Assembly (NCBI RefSeq): GCF_020216685.1
Contig: NZ_JAIWNS010000041.1
Location: forward strand, 1 to 10,000
DNA: 10,000 nt
DNA from: Methanospirillum hungatei
GTDB lineage: Archaea > Halobacteriota > Methanomicrobia > Methanomicrobiales > Methanospirillaceae
Direction: 5' to 3'
Position 1 is the stretch's first letter; each line of letters starts with the position of its first letter. The notes under the pieces were generated by a model. That model had not been told where the DNA came from. It saw only the letters and a program-made list of their open reading frames with translations, and did no database searches. Of this stretch, positions 1-6,720 are shown piece by piece. Both the position numbers and the translations under genes were made by a program.

Positions 1-221
1 TGGGGGCCGTCGGTTGAAGTCATAACCTGATAGCCTGACCGGTGGAGGACCTCTGTAATGATAGAGAGATTATTCTTATTGTCATCGACGATGAGAACGA
101 GCACATCTTCGTTTCTGATATATTCCATATTCTCTGTTACTGCCTGGTTGCGCCTGAATAAAACGCACAAAGCCTCTCTGTATGGGAATGAACCGGATCC
201 AAAAGGGATCTCTTCTCTCAT
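1..221 (-). CDS. Response regulator, receiver domain (partial, N-terminus only)
   Basis: This is the N-terminal part of a CheY-like receiver domain, the phospho-acceptor half of a two-component system. The minus strand reads VLVLIVDDNKNNLSIITEVL followed by HRSGYQVMTSTDGP. That gives the hydrophobic first beta strand, the acidic DD pair that binds magnesium, the first helix and the second strand. The phosphorylated Asp and the Lys/Thr switch residues lie beyond the left edge, so the output domain is unknown. Two starts are possible. The ATG at 221 is the first after an in-frame TAG. It has GGGGATC a few bases upstream and an ATTAAATA TATA-like box about 20 bases further up, but it adds 31 residues before the domain. 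The ATG at 128 gives the more usual short lead-in but has no visible ribosome binding site. Confidence is high for the domain and low for the start. Confidence 0.75.
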   Translation of the reverse strand, partial: MREEIPFGSGSFPYREALCVLFRRNQAVTENMEYIRNEDVLVLIVDDNKNNLSIITEVLHRSGYQVMTSTDGP

Positions 222-241
222 ATCCAGATCCCCGGATGACT

Positions 242-252
242 ATTTAATGGAT
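242..252 (-). promoter_or_regulatory. TATA-like box for the response regulator gene
   Basis: The minus strand carries ATTAAATAG about 20 bases before the ATG at 221. This spacing would place transcription start at or next to that codon, as in archaeal leaderless genes. It is a sequence match only; AT-rich octamers occur by chance. Confidence 0.3.
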
Positions 253-390
253 TCTATCTGATAGTCTTGTTAGGAGATACTGAGGAAAGGCACATAACGG
301 CGACTACGCCAGGTTTTACTCTCCAGTATGTAATTCATTGAAACTTTTCAAAAATCCCTGCCGGTCTCTTTGTGTTCAGATATCCACCTC

Positions 391-414
391 TCTCCTCAGA
401 TCAGGAGATTTTAT
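391..414 (+). promoter_or_regulatory. Small dyad and TATA-like stretch ahead of the TPR gene
   Basis: TCTCCT at 391-396 and AGGAGA at 403-408 form a perfect 6-bp inverted repeat with a 6-base spacer. TTTTAT follows at 409-414, about 20 bases before the ATG at 432. It could be an operator overlapping a promoter or a short hairpin. The rest of the 210-base gap between the divergent genes (222-431) shows nothing else I can support. Confidence 0.25.
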
Positions 415-431
415 CTTGTTCAATGTGAAAT

Positions 432-1703
432 ATGGACGCTGATATGGCTGTAGATCCGGATGAGAGCCGGTTCGATGAGGGGATATCGCTTATTAAAGCG
501 GGAAAGATAGAAGAAGCGATTGATATCTTTTCTGAACTGGTTGAGAAGGATGAACGGAATCATAAAGCCTGGAATGCGTATGGGGTGGCTTTATCCCAGA
601 CAATCCATAAAGAGAGTGCAATTCATTGTTTTGAAAATGCCCTGCAGTTGGATCCTGAGAATAAAATCTATCAGCGAAATCTGAACAGAACAAAAAATCC
701 CTCTCCAAAGAAAACTATCAGAAAAAAGGCTGAACTGACCCCTCATAAGTCCGGGAAGAGATGGATAGCCCCTGCTGTTCTCCTGCTTCTGGCCGGGGTG
801 GCAGTATTGCTCGTATCCGGTCTGGTGCCCGGACTCCCGGTATCAGATCAGGTACGCAGTCTTATTCCTGGATCAGGACCGGGTGAGGAGGTCCCGGTCA
901 TCACGCCAGAACCGGTCATCACTCCTGAAGTCACACCTCTCCCAACTCCTGAGCCGACACCGGTACCAACACCTCCGCCTGAACCTGAAACCCTGTTTCA
1001 TTTCATTGATGTCAGTCAGGGGGATGCAGCCCTGATACAGAGTGAAGGCAAGAACATGCTCATTGATGCCGGTCCGAAGAGCTCAGGTCCGCGCCTTGTT
1101 GAGTATCTGAAACGTCAGAACGTGACCTCCCTGGATTATGTTGTCGCCTCTCACCCGTTTGATGATCATATCGGCGGGATGGTTGATGTTCTCAAGGCCT
1201 TTGAAGTCAGGACCTATGTCGATAACGGAATGACGCATACTTCTGACCTGTACAAGGACGTCATAAATGCCGTAATATCTGATCAGGCGGTCAGGATGAT
1301 CGTCACTGCAGGCATGAATATTCCCTTTACCAATACAACAAAAATAGATATTATCGGGCCGCACCGTCTGACAGGTCACCAGGATACTGACTCACTGGTC
1401 CTCCGGGTCACCATGAAAAATGTCTCCGTTGTCTTCCCCGGCGATTCATCAGAAGTCCGAGGGTCTGCAACCATACTAAAACTCCCTGACCATGGATCAG
1501 ATATAGGAATCGGTCCTATTATGAATACCAGACCTGAAGCGGTTGTCATCTCGCTGGCATCCGGCAATCCGTTCGGATATCCCCGTTCTGCAACCCTTGC
1601 TGAGATTTTAAAACAGGGTGCACAGGTATTCAGAACGGATGTGAATGGGACCATCGTTATCAGGACCAATGGTGAGAACTGGACCGCAAAAACATCACGC
1701 TGA
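432..1703 (+). CDS. TPR membrane protein with external ComEC-type metallo-beta-lactamase domain
   Basis: The product has 423 residues. Residues 12-80 form about two tetratricopeptide repeats (KAGKIEEAIDIFSELVEKD, then KAWNAYGVALSQ and FENALQLDPEN). A basic stretch at 90-110 precedes one membrane helix at about 111-132, so by the positive-inside rule the TPRs are cytoplasmic. A Pro/Thr/Glu-rich stalk (152-186) leads to a metallo-beta-lactamase fold at 188-420 of the type at the C-terminus of ComEC/Rec2 competence proteins: FIDVSQGDAALI, LIDAG, SHPFDDHIGG, VVFPGDSS, LKLPDHGS and a closing RTDVNGTIVI. ComEC itself has many membrane helices, absent here, so this is a stand-alone relative. The usual HxHxDH reads H241-P-F-D-D-H246, the usual HHGS reads DHGS (353-356) and the late GHP-type motif reads GYPR, so several metal ligands are replaced. 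It may be a weak hydrolase/nuclease or a binding domain. An in-frame TGA just upstream fixes ATG 432 as the earliest start; no strong ribosome binding site is seen. Confidence 0.85.
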   Translation: MDADMAVDPDESRFDEGISLIKAGKIEEAIDIFSELVEKDERNHKAWNAYGVALSQTIHKESAIHCFENALQLDPENKIYQRNLNRTKNPSPKKTIRKKAELTPHKSGKRWIAPAVLLLLAGVAVLLVSGLVPGLPVSDQVRSLIPGSGPGEEVPVITPEPVITPEVTPLPTPEPTPVPTPPPEPETLFHFIDVSQGDAALIQSEGKNMLIDAGPKSSGPRLVEYLKRQNVTSLDYVVASHPFDDHIGGMVDVLKAFEVRTYVDNGMTHTSDLYKDVINAVISDQAVRMIVTAGMNIPFTNTTKIDIIGPHRLTGHQDTDSLVLRVTMKNVSVVFPGDSSEVRGSATILKLPDHGSDIGIGPIMNTRPEAVVISLASGNPFGYPRSATLAEILKQGAQVFRTDVNGTIVIRTNGENWTAKTSR

Positions 1704-1721
1704 TTCGCATTCTTAGTATCG

Positions 1722-1750
1722 GGGAAAAGACGGGGTTTCGTCCTTTTCCC
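1722..1750. terminator. Hairpin between convergent gene ends
   Basis: GGGAAAAGACG (1722-1732) pairs with CGTCCTTTTCCC (1739-1750), leaving one bulged C and a six-base loop. It lies 19 bases after the stop of the TPR/metallo-beta-lactamase gene and 3 bases beyond the stop of the minus-strand kinase remnant. This is where a bidirectional transcript end would sit. There is no long T-run after the stem on the plus strand, so it may act in RNA stability rather than termination. Confidence 0.45.
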
Positions 1751-1753
1751 ACC

Positions 1754-1996
1754 TTATTCTATCCGGTATTTTCCTTCAGGGATCGTCATGGTGAATTGTG
1801 CTCCTTTGCCTTCGGTCCCGGTCTCCTCGATGGTAATCCCGGTTATTGCAAGGATCTCCCGTGCAAGGAACAGACCAAGGCCCGTATTCTTCCCGACTTC
1901 CCTCGAAAAAATTTGCTTTTTCATAGACGGCGGAATTACCTGGCACCCCTCGTTCATGGTATCATACTGGATGGTAAAGTATGAAACCTTATCTTC
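1754..1996 (-). pseudogene. Remnant of a sensor histidine kinase (C-terminal ATPase end)
   Basis: The minus strand encodes about 80 open codons that match the end of a HATPase_c domain: MKKQIFSREV, then GKNTGLGLFLAREILAITG (the G2 ATP-lid region), then GKGAQFTMTIPEGKYRIE and a stop at 1754-1756. This wording is typical of Methanomicrobiales PAS-type histidine kinases. Nothing upstream matches the phospho-acceptor His box or the N box. An in-frame TAA lies at 1997-1999, and the protease gene starts at 2007. Where the DxGxG box should stand the frame reads NEGCQVIPP, lacking the Asp and the second Gly. It therefore cannot be a working kinase by itself. The first ATG inside the frame is at 1957. 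A small expressed protein cannot be excluded, but a decaying gene fragment fits better. Confidence 0.75.
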
Positions 1997-2006
1997 TTAG
2001 CAGACG

Positions 2007-3944
2007 ATGATTCAAGCTGTGAATGATATGACCAGGCAAATCGGATGGGTATTTCTTACATTTTTCATTCTTCTAATCTGGTGTAATGCATCAGCTGAAC
2101 CGATTTCCGGATGGCATCCCTCAGCCCGCGATTATTTTACTGTTCCAGGGTCCGGACAGGAAGAAAGCGGAGGAGCCATCCCGATTATCCCGATGCCGGT
2201 AGAGAGTCGTATACCACAGAGTGAGAATATTTCCGCGTCATCGGTCGGATATGCATCGGAGGGGGTGAATCTCTCTGCACCAGGACAAGGAGCACGTATC
2301 CTGGTCAGGTATAATACCTCTGAAGTGTCTGCCCTTGCAGATGTGGAGATTGAAGGGGTTGCTCTCACGGAGGACCTGAGCTCTAGTCTGTCTGGTCTTG
2401 TGCTGTATTCAACCAGGGGGAAGAGTGAGGAAGAAGCAATAACGGCATTGTCAGCCCTTCCCGGGGTTCTCTATGCCGAACCGGATTATATCGTATCCAT
2501 TGACCGGACTCCGGATGAGCCTGAACTCTGGCGGCAGTGGGGTATTGCAAATACCGGTCAGGTGTACCGGGAGAACACCCCTGCCGGAAAGGCTGGTGCT
2601 GATGGAAACGTGCTCAATGCCTGGGATATGACCACCAGTTCAGGAGATGTCATCGTTGCAGTCCTTGATACCGGGATCGACTATACTCATCCTGACCTGA
2701 CATCAAATATGTGGACCGGCTCTTCAGGAGAACACGGGTTTAATGTCATAACCCAGACACCGGATCCGATGGATGACAACGGGCATGGGACCCATTGTGC
2801 CGGGATCATTGGTGCTGTCGGTAATAACAGGGTGGGGGTTTCAGGTATCGCCTGGCAGACAAAACTGATGGCCGTCAAGGCAATCGGAGCGGATGGAAAG
2901 GCATACACCTCTGATATCATCAAGGGGATCGAATATGCAACCAAAGCCGGTGCAGATATCATCAGTTGTTCCTTTGGTGGATCTGATAGTTCACAAGGAT
3001 TATATGATGCAATAGCCGAATCTCCTGCTCTCTTTATATGTGCAGCAGGAAACCAGGGGAAGAATAATGATCAGACACCTCATTACCCGTCATCATTCCA
3101 GCTCCCCAATATTATCGGGGTTGCTGCGACCACCTCATCCGATACGCTGGTTTCGACCTCAAATTACGGGACCACGGTTCATCTTGCGGCTCCCGGAGAG
3201 GATCTGTACAGCACAGCCCTTTCTGTATCAGGCGGGGCACAATACCGGTACATGACCGGGACTTCACAGGCGACTGCGTTCGTGGCCGGGATGGCATCTC
3301 TTGTGATGAGCCGTGACAGCAGTCTCTCAAATGAGGAGATCAGAGCGCTCATGATATCCCATTCAGATGCCGTCCCTGCATTACAGGGGAAAGTCGCCGC
3401 ACAGGGACGGGTGAACCTTGCTGCTACCCTGGAAAGCCTTTCAGGTGAGGACGCAATTCCCCTGCACCAGGGATGGAACTTTGTATCGGTGCCTCGCCCA
3501 CTCGCACCAGGAAAAGACACGGCACAGATATTTGGCCAGGTGAGCTCAGGTGGGCATTCTGTCCTCGAATATCAGCATGGAACCGGATGGAAGACCCTGA
3601 AGGCGTCAGACCCAATCTCTATCATGACCGGGTACTGGGTGTATTCCACAAAGGATGATTCAGTCCTGCTGCAGTATGCATCATCCCCCGGCGTTGTTAA
3701 AAAACAGGTACAGAGTGGCTGGAACACCTGGAGCCTTCCATTAAAAGAAGCAGAGAAGGCAAAGACAGCACTCTCCCCCATTCAGAGCATCTGGAAGTAT
3801 GTGGTCGGGTATGATGCAACCCTTCAGCAGTATGAAAGCCCTATCCTGAATGGCGGTTCAGGAGACCAGAGTGATGAGAGGCTTTTAAAACCTCATCAGG
3901 GGTACTGGCTCTATAGTGCAGGGGAAGGGGAGATTACCGGATAA
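2007..3944 (+). CDS. Secreted subtilisin-like serine protease (peptidase S8) with C-terminal GWN module
   Basis: This is an extracellular endopeptidase of 645 residues. A signal peptide covers about residues 8-30 (a hydrophobic run ending NASA-EP). Met8 at 2028 is an alternative start. Residues about 95-165 resemble the I9/fervidolysin-type propeptide that chaperones and inhibits the enzyme. The S8 domain spans about 172-475 with an intact triad: Asp221 in VAVLDTGID, His260 in NGHGTHCAG and Ser420 in GTSQATAFVAG. The oxyanion Asn349 is in CAAGN. Activity is therefore expected. Residues 486-645 form two beta-rich units (GWNFVSVP...GYWVYS and GWNTWSLP...GYWLYS), which recur in the DUF3821-type protein at 7934-9799. 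There is no C-terminal membrane helix, so the module may fix the enzyme to the cell surface. Likely roles are envelope turnover or peptide scavenging. Its stop lies 5 bp from that of the convergent methylase gene. Confidence 0.93.
   Translation: MIQAVNDMTRQIGWVFLTFFILLIWCNASAEPISGWHPSARDYFTVPGSGQEESGGAIPIIPMPVESRIPQSENISASSVGYASEGVNLSAPGQGARILVRYNTSEVSALADVEIEGVALTEDLSSSLSGLVLYSTRGKSEEEAITALSALPGVLYAEPDYIVSIDRTPDEPELWRQWGIANTGQVYRENTPAGKAGADGNVLNAWDMTTSSGDVIVAVLDTGIDYTHPDLTSNMWTGSSGEHGFNVITQTPDPMDDNGHGTHCAGIIGAVGNNRVGVSGIAWQTKLMAVKAIGADGKAYTSDIIKGIEYATKAGADIISCSFGGSDSSQGLYDAIAESPALFICAAGNQGKNNDQTPHYPSSFQLPNIIGVAATTSSDTLVSTSNYGTTVHLAAPGEDLYSTALSVSGGAQYRYMTGTSQATAFVAGMASLVMSRDSSLSNEEIRALMISHSDAVPALQGKVAAQGRVNLAATLESLSGEDAIPLHQGWNFVSVPRPLAPGKDTAQIFGQVSSGGHSVLEYQHGTGWKTLKASDPISIMTGYWVYSTKDDSVLLQYASSPGVVKKQVQSGWNTWSLPLKEAEKAKTALSPIQSIWKYVVGYDATLQQYESPILNGGSGDQSDERLLKPHQGYWLYSAGEGEITG
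3462..3941 (+). repeat. Two-unit GWN/GYW C-terminal module of the protease
   Basis: This stretch codes for residues 486-645. Unit 1 runs from GWNFVSVP to GYWVYS, and unit 2 from GWNTWSLP to GYWLYS. Unit 2 contains IWKYVVGYDATLQQYESP, matched by AWSYLIGYDAQVQQYKNP in the other copy of the module at 9326-9796. In a hand alignment of unit 1, about 29 of 59 residues are identical between the two proteins. The role is unknown; surface attachment is an inference. Confidence 0.8.
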
Positions 3945-3949
3945 TATCC

Positions 3950-4924
3950 CTAATCCTGATAGTTTCTGATAATTAACTCGTTAATATCTCCTCTTTTTTC
4001 ACCCACGCTGTTGATAAACCGTTTTGCAAGCACCCGTTCAATCAGAAAATCTTTGTACAGATCATCAAAGAAATGGTCGGTTGGATCCTCGTTTCGCGGG
4101 TCGGAATTTGAGAGCATCACCTTTGCACCAGTGGTATCCACCGCCAAAAAAAAGTCACAAAGCCTGAGCTGGTCCTGCTCTGAAAAGCCTTCCTGTGAGT
4201 AACCGGTAAAGGATGAGGTCTTATTTAATGGCCGATAGGGGGGATCCAGATATACAAAAGAGTTCTTGGTGACATACTCAAGACAGGTGGTAAAGTCACC
4301 CTGTAGAATGGTTGTATGGGTGAGGAGGTTTGAAGCCATCAGGAGGTTTTTTTCCTGAACGATAGTGGGGTTTTTATACTTCCCAAACGGAACGTTGAAC
4401 TCTCCTTTTGAGTTCAGTCTGAAAAGTCCGTTAAAGCAGGTTCTATTCAGAAAGAGTAACTGCGATGCCCGTTGTATGGTATGATCCCCGTATGTGTCAT
4501 AATCAAATGAGGGTTTCTCCCGGTTTAGATCATCACGGACCTGGTAAAAGAGATTGAGCCTCTCAGCTTCATCTCGGGCATCATATGCCTCCTGCAATTC
4601 CTGAAGGAGCCTGATGAGGGTATTGACATCCTGTTTTACAACCTTCCAGGTCAGGATCAACTCACTATTGACATCACAGATGACCGCTTCTTTGATCGGA
4701 TAGAGCTGGGCTATATAAAAAAAGACTGCTCCCCCACCAACAAACGGCTCAACATACCGAGAGAGATCACCAGTCTCCAGTGTTTTTGGAAACCGCGGAT
4801 CAAATTCATAGAGGAGCTGACTCTTCCCCCCCGCCCATTTAAAAAACGGTTTTGCATATTCCTCACCGCCTGAAGTCCGCCGCCCACGTATTGACTTTAT
4901 CAGATTCTGCTTTCCTTTTTTCAT
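3950..4924 (-). CDS. dam: DNA adenine methylase, Dam/D12 class
   Basis: This enzyme transfers a methyl group from S-adenosylmethionine to the N6 of adenine in DNA. At 324 residues it is only slightly longer than typical Dam enzymes. The motifs come in the D12 (alpha) order: FKWAGGK at 28-34 (motif X), EPFVGGGAVFF at 59-69 (motif I, cofactor), RTCFNGLFRLNSKGEFNVPF at 161-180 (the family's RTCFNG...VPFG signature), and VYLDPPY at 224-230 (catalytic motif IV). The C-terminus has KRFINSVGEKRGDINELII. All catalytic elements are present. Relatives commonly methylate GATC, but specificity cannot be read from the sequence. No restriction endonuclease is seen next to it; the flanking genes are a protease and a transporter. 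It may be an orphan methylase for mismatch repair or regulation, or half of a split system. The ATG at 4924 is the first Met, with only a weak upstream GGG. Confidence 0.93.
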   Translation of the reverse strand: MKKGKQNLIKSIRGRRTSGGEEYAKPFFKWAGGKSQLLYEFDPRFPKTLETGDLSRYVEPFVGGGAVFFYIAQLYPIKEAVICDVNSELILTWKVVKQDVNTLIRLLQELQEAYDARDEAERLNLFYQVRDDLNREKPSFDYDTYGDHTIQRASQLLFLNRTCFNGLFRLNSKGEFNVPFGKYKNPTIVQEKNLLMASNLLTHTTILQGDFTTCLEYVTKNSFVYLDPPYRPLNKTSSFTGYSQEGFSEQDQLRLCDFFLAVDTTGAKVMLSNSDPRNEDPTDHFFDDLYKDFLIERVLAKRFINSVGEKRGDINELIIRNYQD

Positions 4925-4967
4925 GAACCCTGTAGTATGTGGATCTGATAGGACATAATTCGGACGG

Positions 4968-4975
4968 GTTATAAC
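4968..4975. promoter_or_regulatory. Palindromic TATA-like box between divergent genes
   Basis: GTTATAAC is its own reverse complement and lies in the 74-bp gap between the methylase (minus) and the transporter (plus). Its end is 23 bases from the transporter ATG at 4999. That codon has no ribosome binding site, so the spacing suits a leaderless transcript. The distance to the methylase ATG is 43 bases, which would leave a leader of roughly 20 bases. One box could serve both directions; this is an inference from spacing. Confidence 0.4.
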
Positions 4976-4998
4976 TGTTCAATTCACATGTATAACAA

Positions 4999-6507
4999 AT
5001 GAAGAATTTTTTTTGCGTGCTTCTGGGCCTGGTGGTAGGCGGCCTGATTCTGGCCATGCCCGGAGATCTCTTCATATCATGGGAAATTCAGGCGACAGCG
5101 GCTGTAACCACACTTATGGTTATCTGGTGGATAACAGAGGCAATACCTATACCTGCAACCGCACTTGTCCCGCTCGTCGGGTTTCCCCTGCTCGGCGTTC
5201 TCACTCCGGCCGAAGCATCGGCGCCCTATGCAGATAAGACCATCTTCCTCTTTCTTGGAGGATTTATGATAGCAGCAGCCATGCAGAAGTGGAACCTGCA
5301 TCGAAGGATAGCCCTTACGATTATTCTTCTGACCGGAACAAGTCCGAAACAGATCATCCTGGGCTTTATGATCGCAACCGCCTTCATCTCACTCTGGATC
5401 TCGAACACGGCGACTGCGATGATGATGATCCCGATTGCGGTGGCTATTATCGGCACCGTCGGGATGGACGCGTTCAAAGAGAAGGGAGAAGATGAAGGAG
5501 TTTCTGACTTTGCAAAGGCCCTGGTCATCTCTATCGCCTATGCAGCATCGATCGGCGGTCTTGGAACCATCATCGGATCCCCACCAAACGGGATCTTCCT
5601 TGCCCAGCTCAAGACCCTGTTTCCTGATGCCCCGACCATAGGATTTGTTGACTGGATGCTCTTTGGTATCCCGCTGGTTGCCATCTTCATCCCTCTCACC
5701 TGGTTCTGGCTGGTGTACGGACCGTTCAGGCACCTGCCTGCAAAGCTTCCCCAGAGTCGTGAGATCATAACCGAAGAGCTGAAGAAATTAGGACGGATAA
5801 CCACTGGTGAGCGGTGGACGTTGATCGTCTTTGTCATGACAGCTCTGATGTGGATCTTTTCAGCGACGAAAAAGATCGGTGATATCACCATACCAGGTCT
5901 TGATATCCTCTTCCCCGGTATTGATGACTCAACCATTGCCATGTTTGGAGCGATCCTTCTCTTCATCCTGCCGGTGAGCATCAAAAACCGGGAGTATACC
6001 ATGGACTGGGAGTCTGCCGCCAGGATCCCCTGGGGTATTCTCCTCCTCTTTGGTGGGGGTATCTGCCTTTCCAAGGGATTTATTAAGTCAGGTTTAGCAG
6101 ATGAACTGGTAAAACACCTGACTGGTCTTTCAATCCTCAATGTCCTGGTCATCATATTCCTGGTGGCGGTATTAGTATCGTTCCTGACCGAAGTAACATC
6201 CAATACAGCCATTGCTTCGGTGATGATGCCCATCCTTGCGGTCACATCCGTCAGTCTGATGATAAACCCGATCATCCTCATGCTCACCGCAGCCCTTACC
6301 GCATCGTTGGCATTTATGCTGCCGGTAGCAACCCCGCCCAATGCCGTGGCCTATGGGACCGGGTATCTGGAGATGCGGGATATGATGCGGACCGGTTTTA
6401 TCCTGAATATGATTGGGGTTGTTCTGGTTACCCTGTTTATGTATACGGTGGTACTCTGGGCTCTTGGGATCACCTTTGAGTTACCTTCCTGGGCAGTTAC
6501 CCCCTAA
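4999..6507 (+). CDS. SLC13/DASS family sodium:divalent anion symporter
   Basis: This is a membrane carrier of 502 residues, about the usual length, with around 11 hydrophobic segments. It couples sodium entry to uptake of dicarboxylates, sulfate or a similar anion. Both copies of the family's Ser-Asn-Thr sodium/substrate motif are present: S135-N136-T137 in LWISNTATAMMMIP and S401-N402-T403 in EVTSNTAIASVMMP. Each is followed by its loop partner, GSPPNG at 193-198 and ATPPNA at 444-449. The N-terminal IWWITEAIPIPATALVP is also typical. This twofold pattern matches the VcINDY fold. The substrate cannot be read from the sequence; succinate-, malate- and sulfate-type members share these motifs. 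Nothing nearby is clearly linked to its function. The ATG at 4999 is the first available in-frame start and appears leaderless. Confidence 0.92.
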   Translation: MKNFFCVLLGLVVGGLILAMPGDLFISWEIQATAAVTTLMVIWWITEAIPIPATALVPLVGFPLLGVLTPAEASAPYADKTIFLFLGGFMIAAAMQKWNLHRRIALTIILLTGTSPKQIILGFMIATAFISLWISNTATAMMMIPIAVAIIGTVGMDAFKEKGEDEGVSDFAKALVISIAYAASIGGLGTIIGSPPNGIFLAQLKTLFPDAPTIGFVDWMLFGIPLVAIFIPLTWFWLVYGPFRHLPAKLPQSREIITEELKKLGRITTGERWTLIVFVMTALMWIFSATKKIGDITIPGLDILFPGIDDSTIAMFGAILLFILPVSIKNREYTMDWESAARIPWGILLLFGGGICLSKGFIKSGLADELVKHLTGLSILNVLVIIFLVAVLVSFLTEVTSNTAIASVMMPILAVTSVSLMINPIILMLTAALTASLAFMLPVATPPNAVAYGTGYLEMRDMMRTGFILNMIGVVLVTLFMYTVVLWALGITFELPSWAVTP

Positions 6508-6525
6508 AAACTTCGAATTTTTCTT
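6506..6525 (+). terminator. Possible T-tract terminator after the transporter
   Basis: AAAAA, CTTCGAA and TTTTT form a short AT-only inverted repeat running straight into TTTTTCTT, right after the transporter stop. Archaeal RNA polymerase can stop at oligo-T tracts with little structure. The stem is too weak to call with confidence. Confidence 0.3.
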
Positions 6526-6537
6526 AAAAATATAAAT
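6524..6537 (+). promoter_or_regulatory. TATA-like box, candidate distal promoter for the secreted protein
   Basis: TTAAAAATATAAAT is a good archaeal TATA-type sequence. Transcription would begin near 6555-6562 and give a leader of about 160 bases before the ATG at 6721. A second, weaker candidate (ACTTAAAAAC, 6590-6599) would give a leader of about 100 bases. Confidence 0.4.
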
Positions 6538-6639
6538 GAGCTCCAGATTCATCTCTTTTTTGAGACGGAGAACAATTTCATAAGAAACTACTTAAAAACC
6601 GGGACACGAGGTACTGAGAGGCTCACAGAAAATCCGGTC

Positions 6640-6697
6640 ATATGAGTACTGGTGAAGATCGGTATGAAGGATTCATCTGTGACCATCTCACTCATAT
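6640..6697 (+). promoter_or_regulatory. Foldable leader segment upstream of the secreted protein gene
   Basis: ATATGAGT (6640-6647) pairs perfectly with ACTCATAT (6690-6697). Inside it TGGT (6650-6653) can pair with ACCA (6682-6685), and ATGAA (6664-6668) with TTCAT (6672-6676). The structure ends about 14 bases before the GGGTG that precedes the ATG at 6721. It could be a 5' untranslated structure affecting stability or translation. I recognise no riboswitch class. Confidence 0.35.
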
Positions 6698-6720
6698 CAT
6701 AGTGTTGTCCCGGGTGTATA

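Noticed and set aside
58..261. Plus-strand open frame of 67 codons
   Set aside because: It lies antisense to the response-regulator start, whose minus-strand translation matches a receiver domain. The plus frame is low in protein-like character.
432..1703. Considered as a natural-competence ComEC gene
   Set aside because: Only the metallo-beta-lactamase part is similar. The competence channel domain and its many membrane helices are absent, and key ligands differ.
1788..2000. Plus-strand open frames over the kinase remnant
   Set aside because: They are antisense to a recognisable HATPase_c fragment and show no domain or start signal.
3939..3949. GGATAATATCC palindrome between the protease and methylase stops
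   Set aside because: The arms are 5 bp with a single central base, so it cannot form a normal hairpin, and no T-run follows. It is probably chance.
5538..6341. Long minus-strand open frame of 267 codons inside the transporter gene
   Set aside because: The plus strand is an intact SLC13 transporter with both SNT motifs. The reverse frame is rich in Met, Arg and Ile, as expected from mirror coding of hydrophobic segments.
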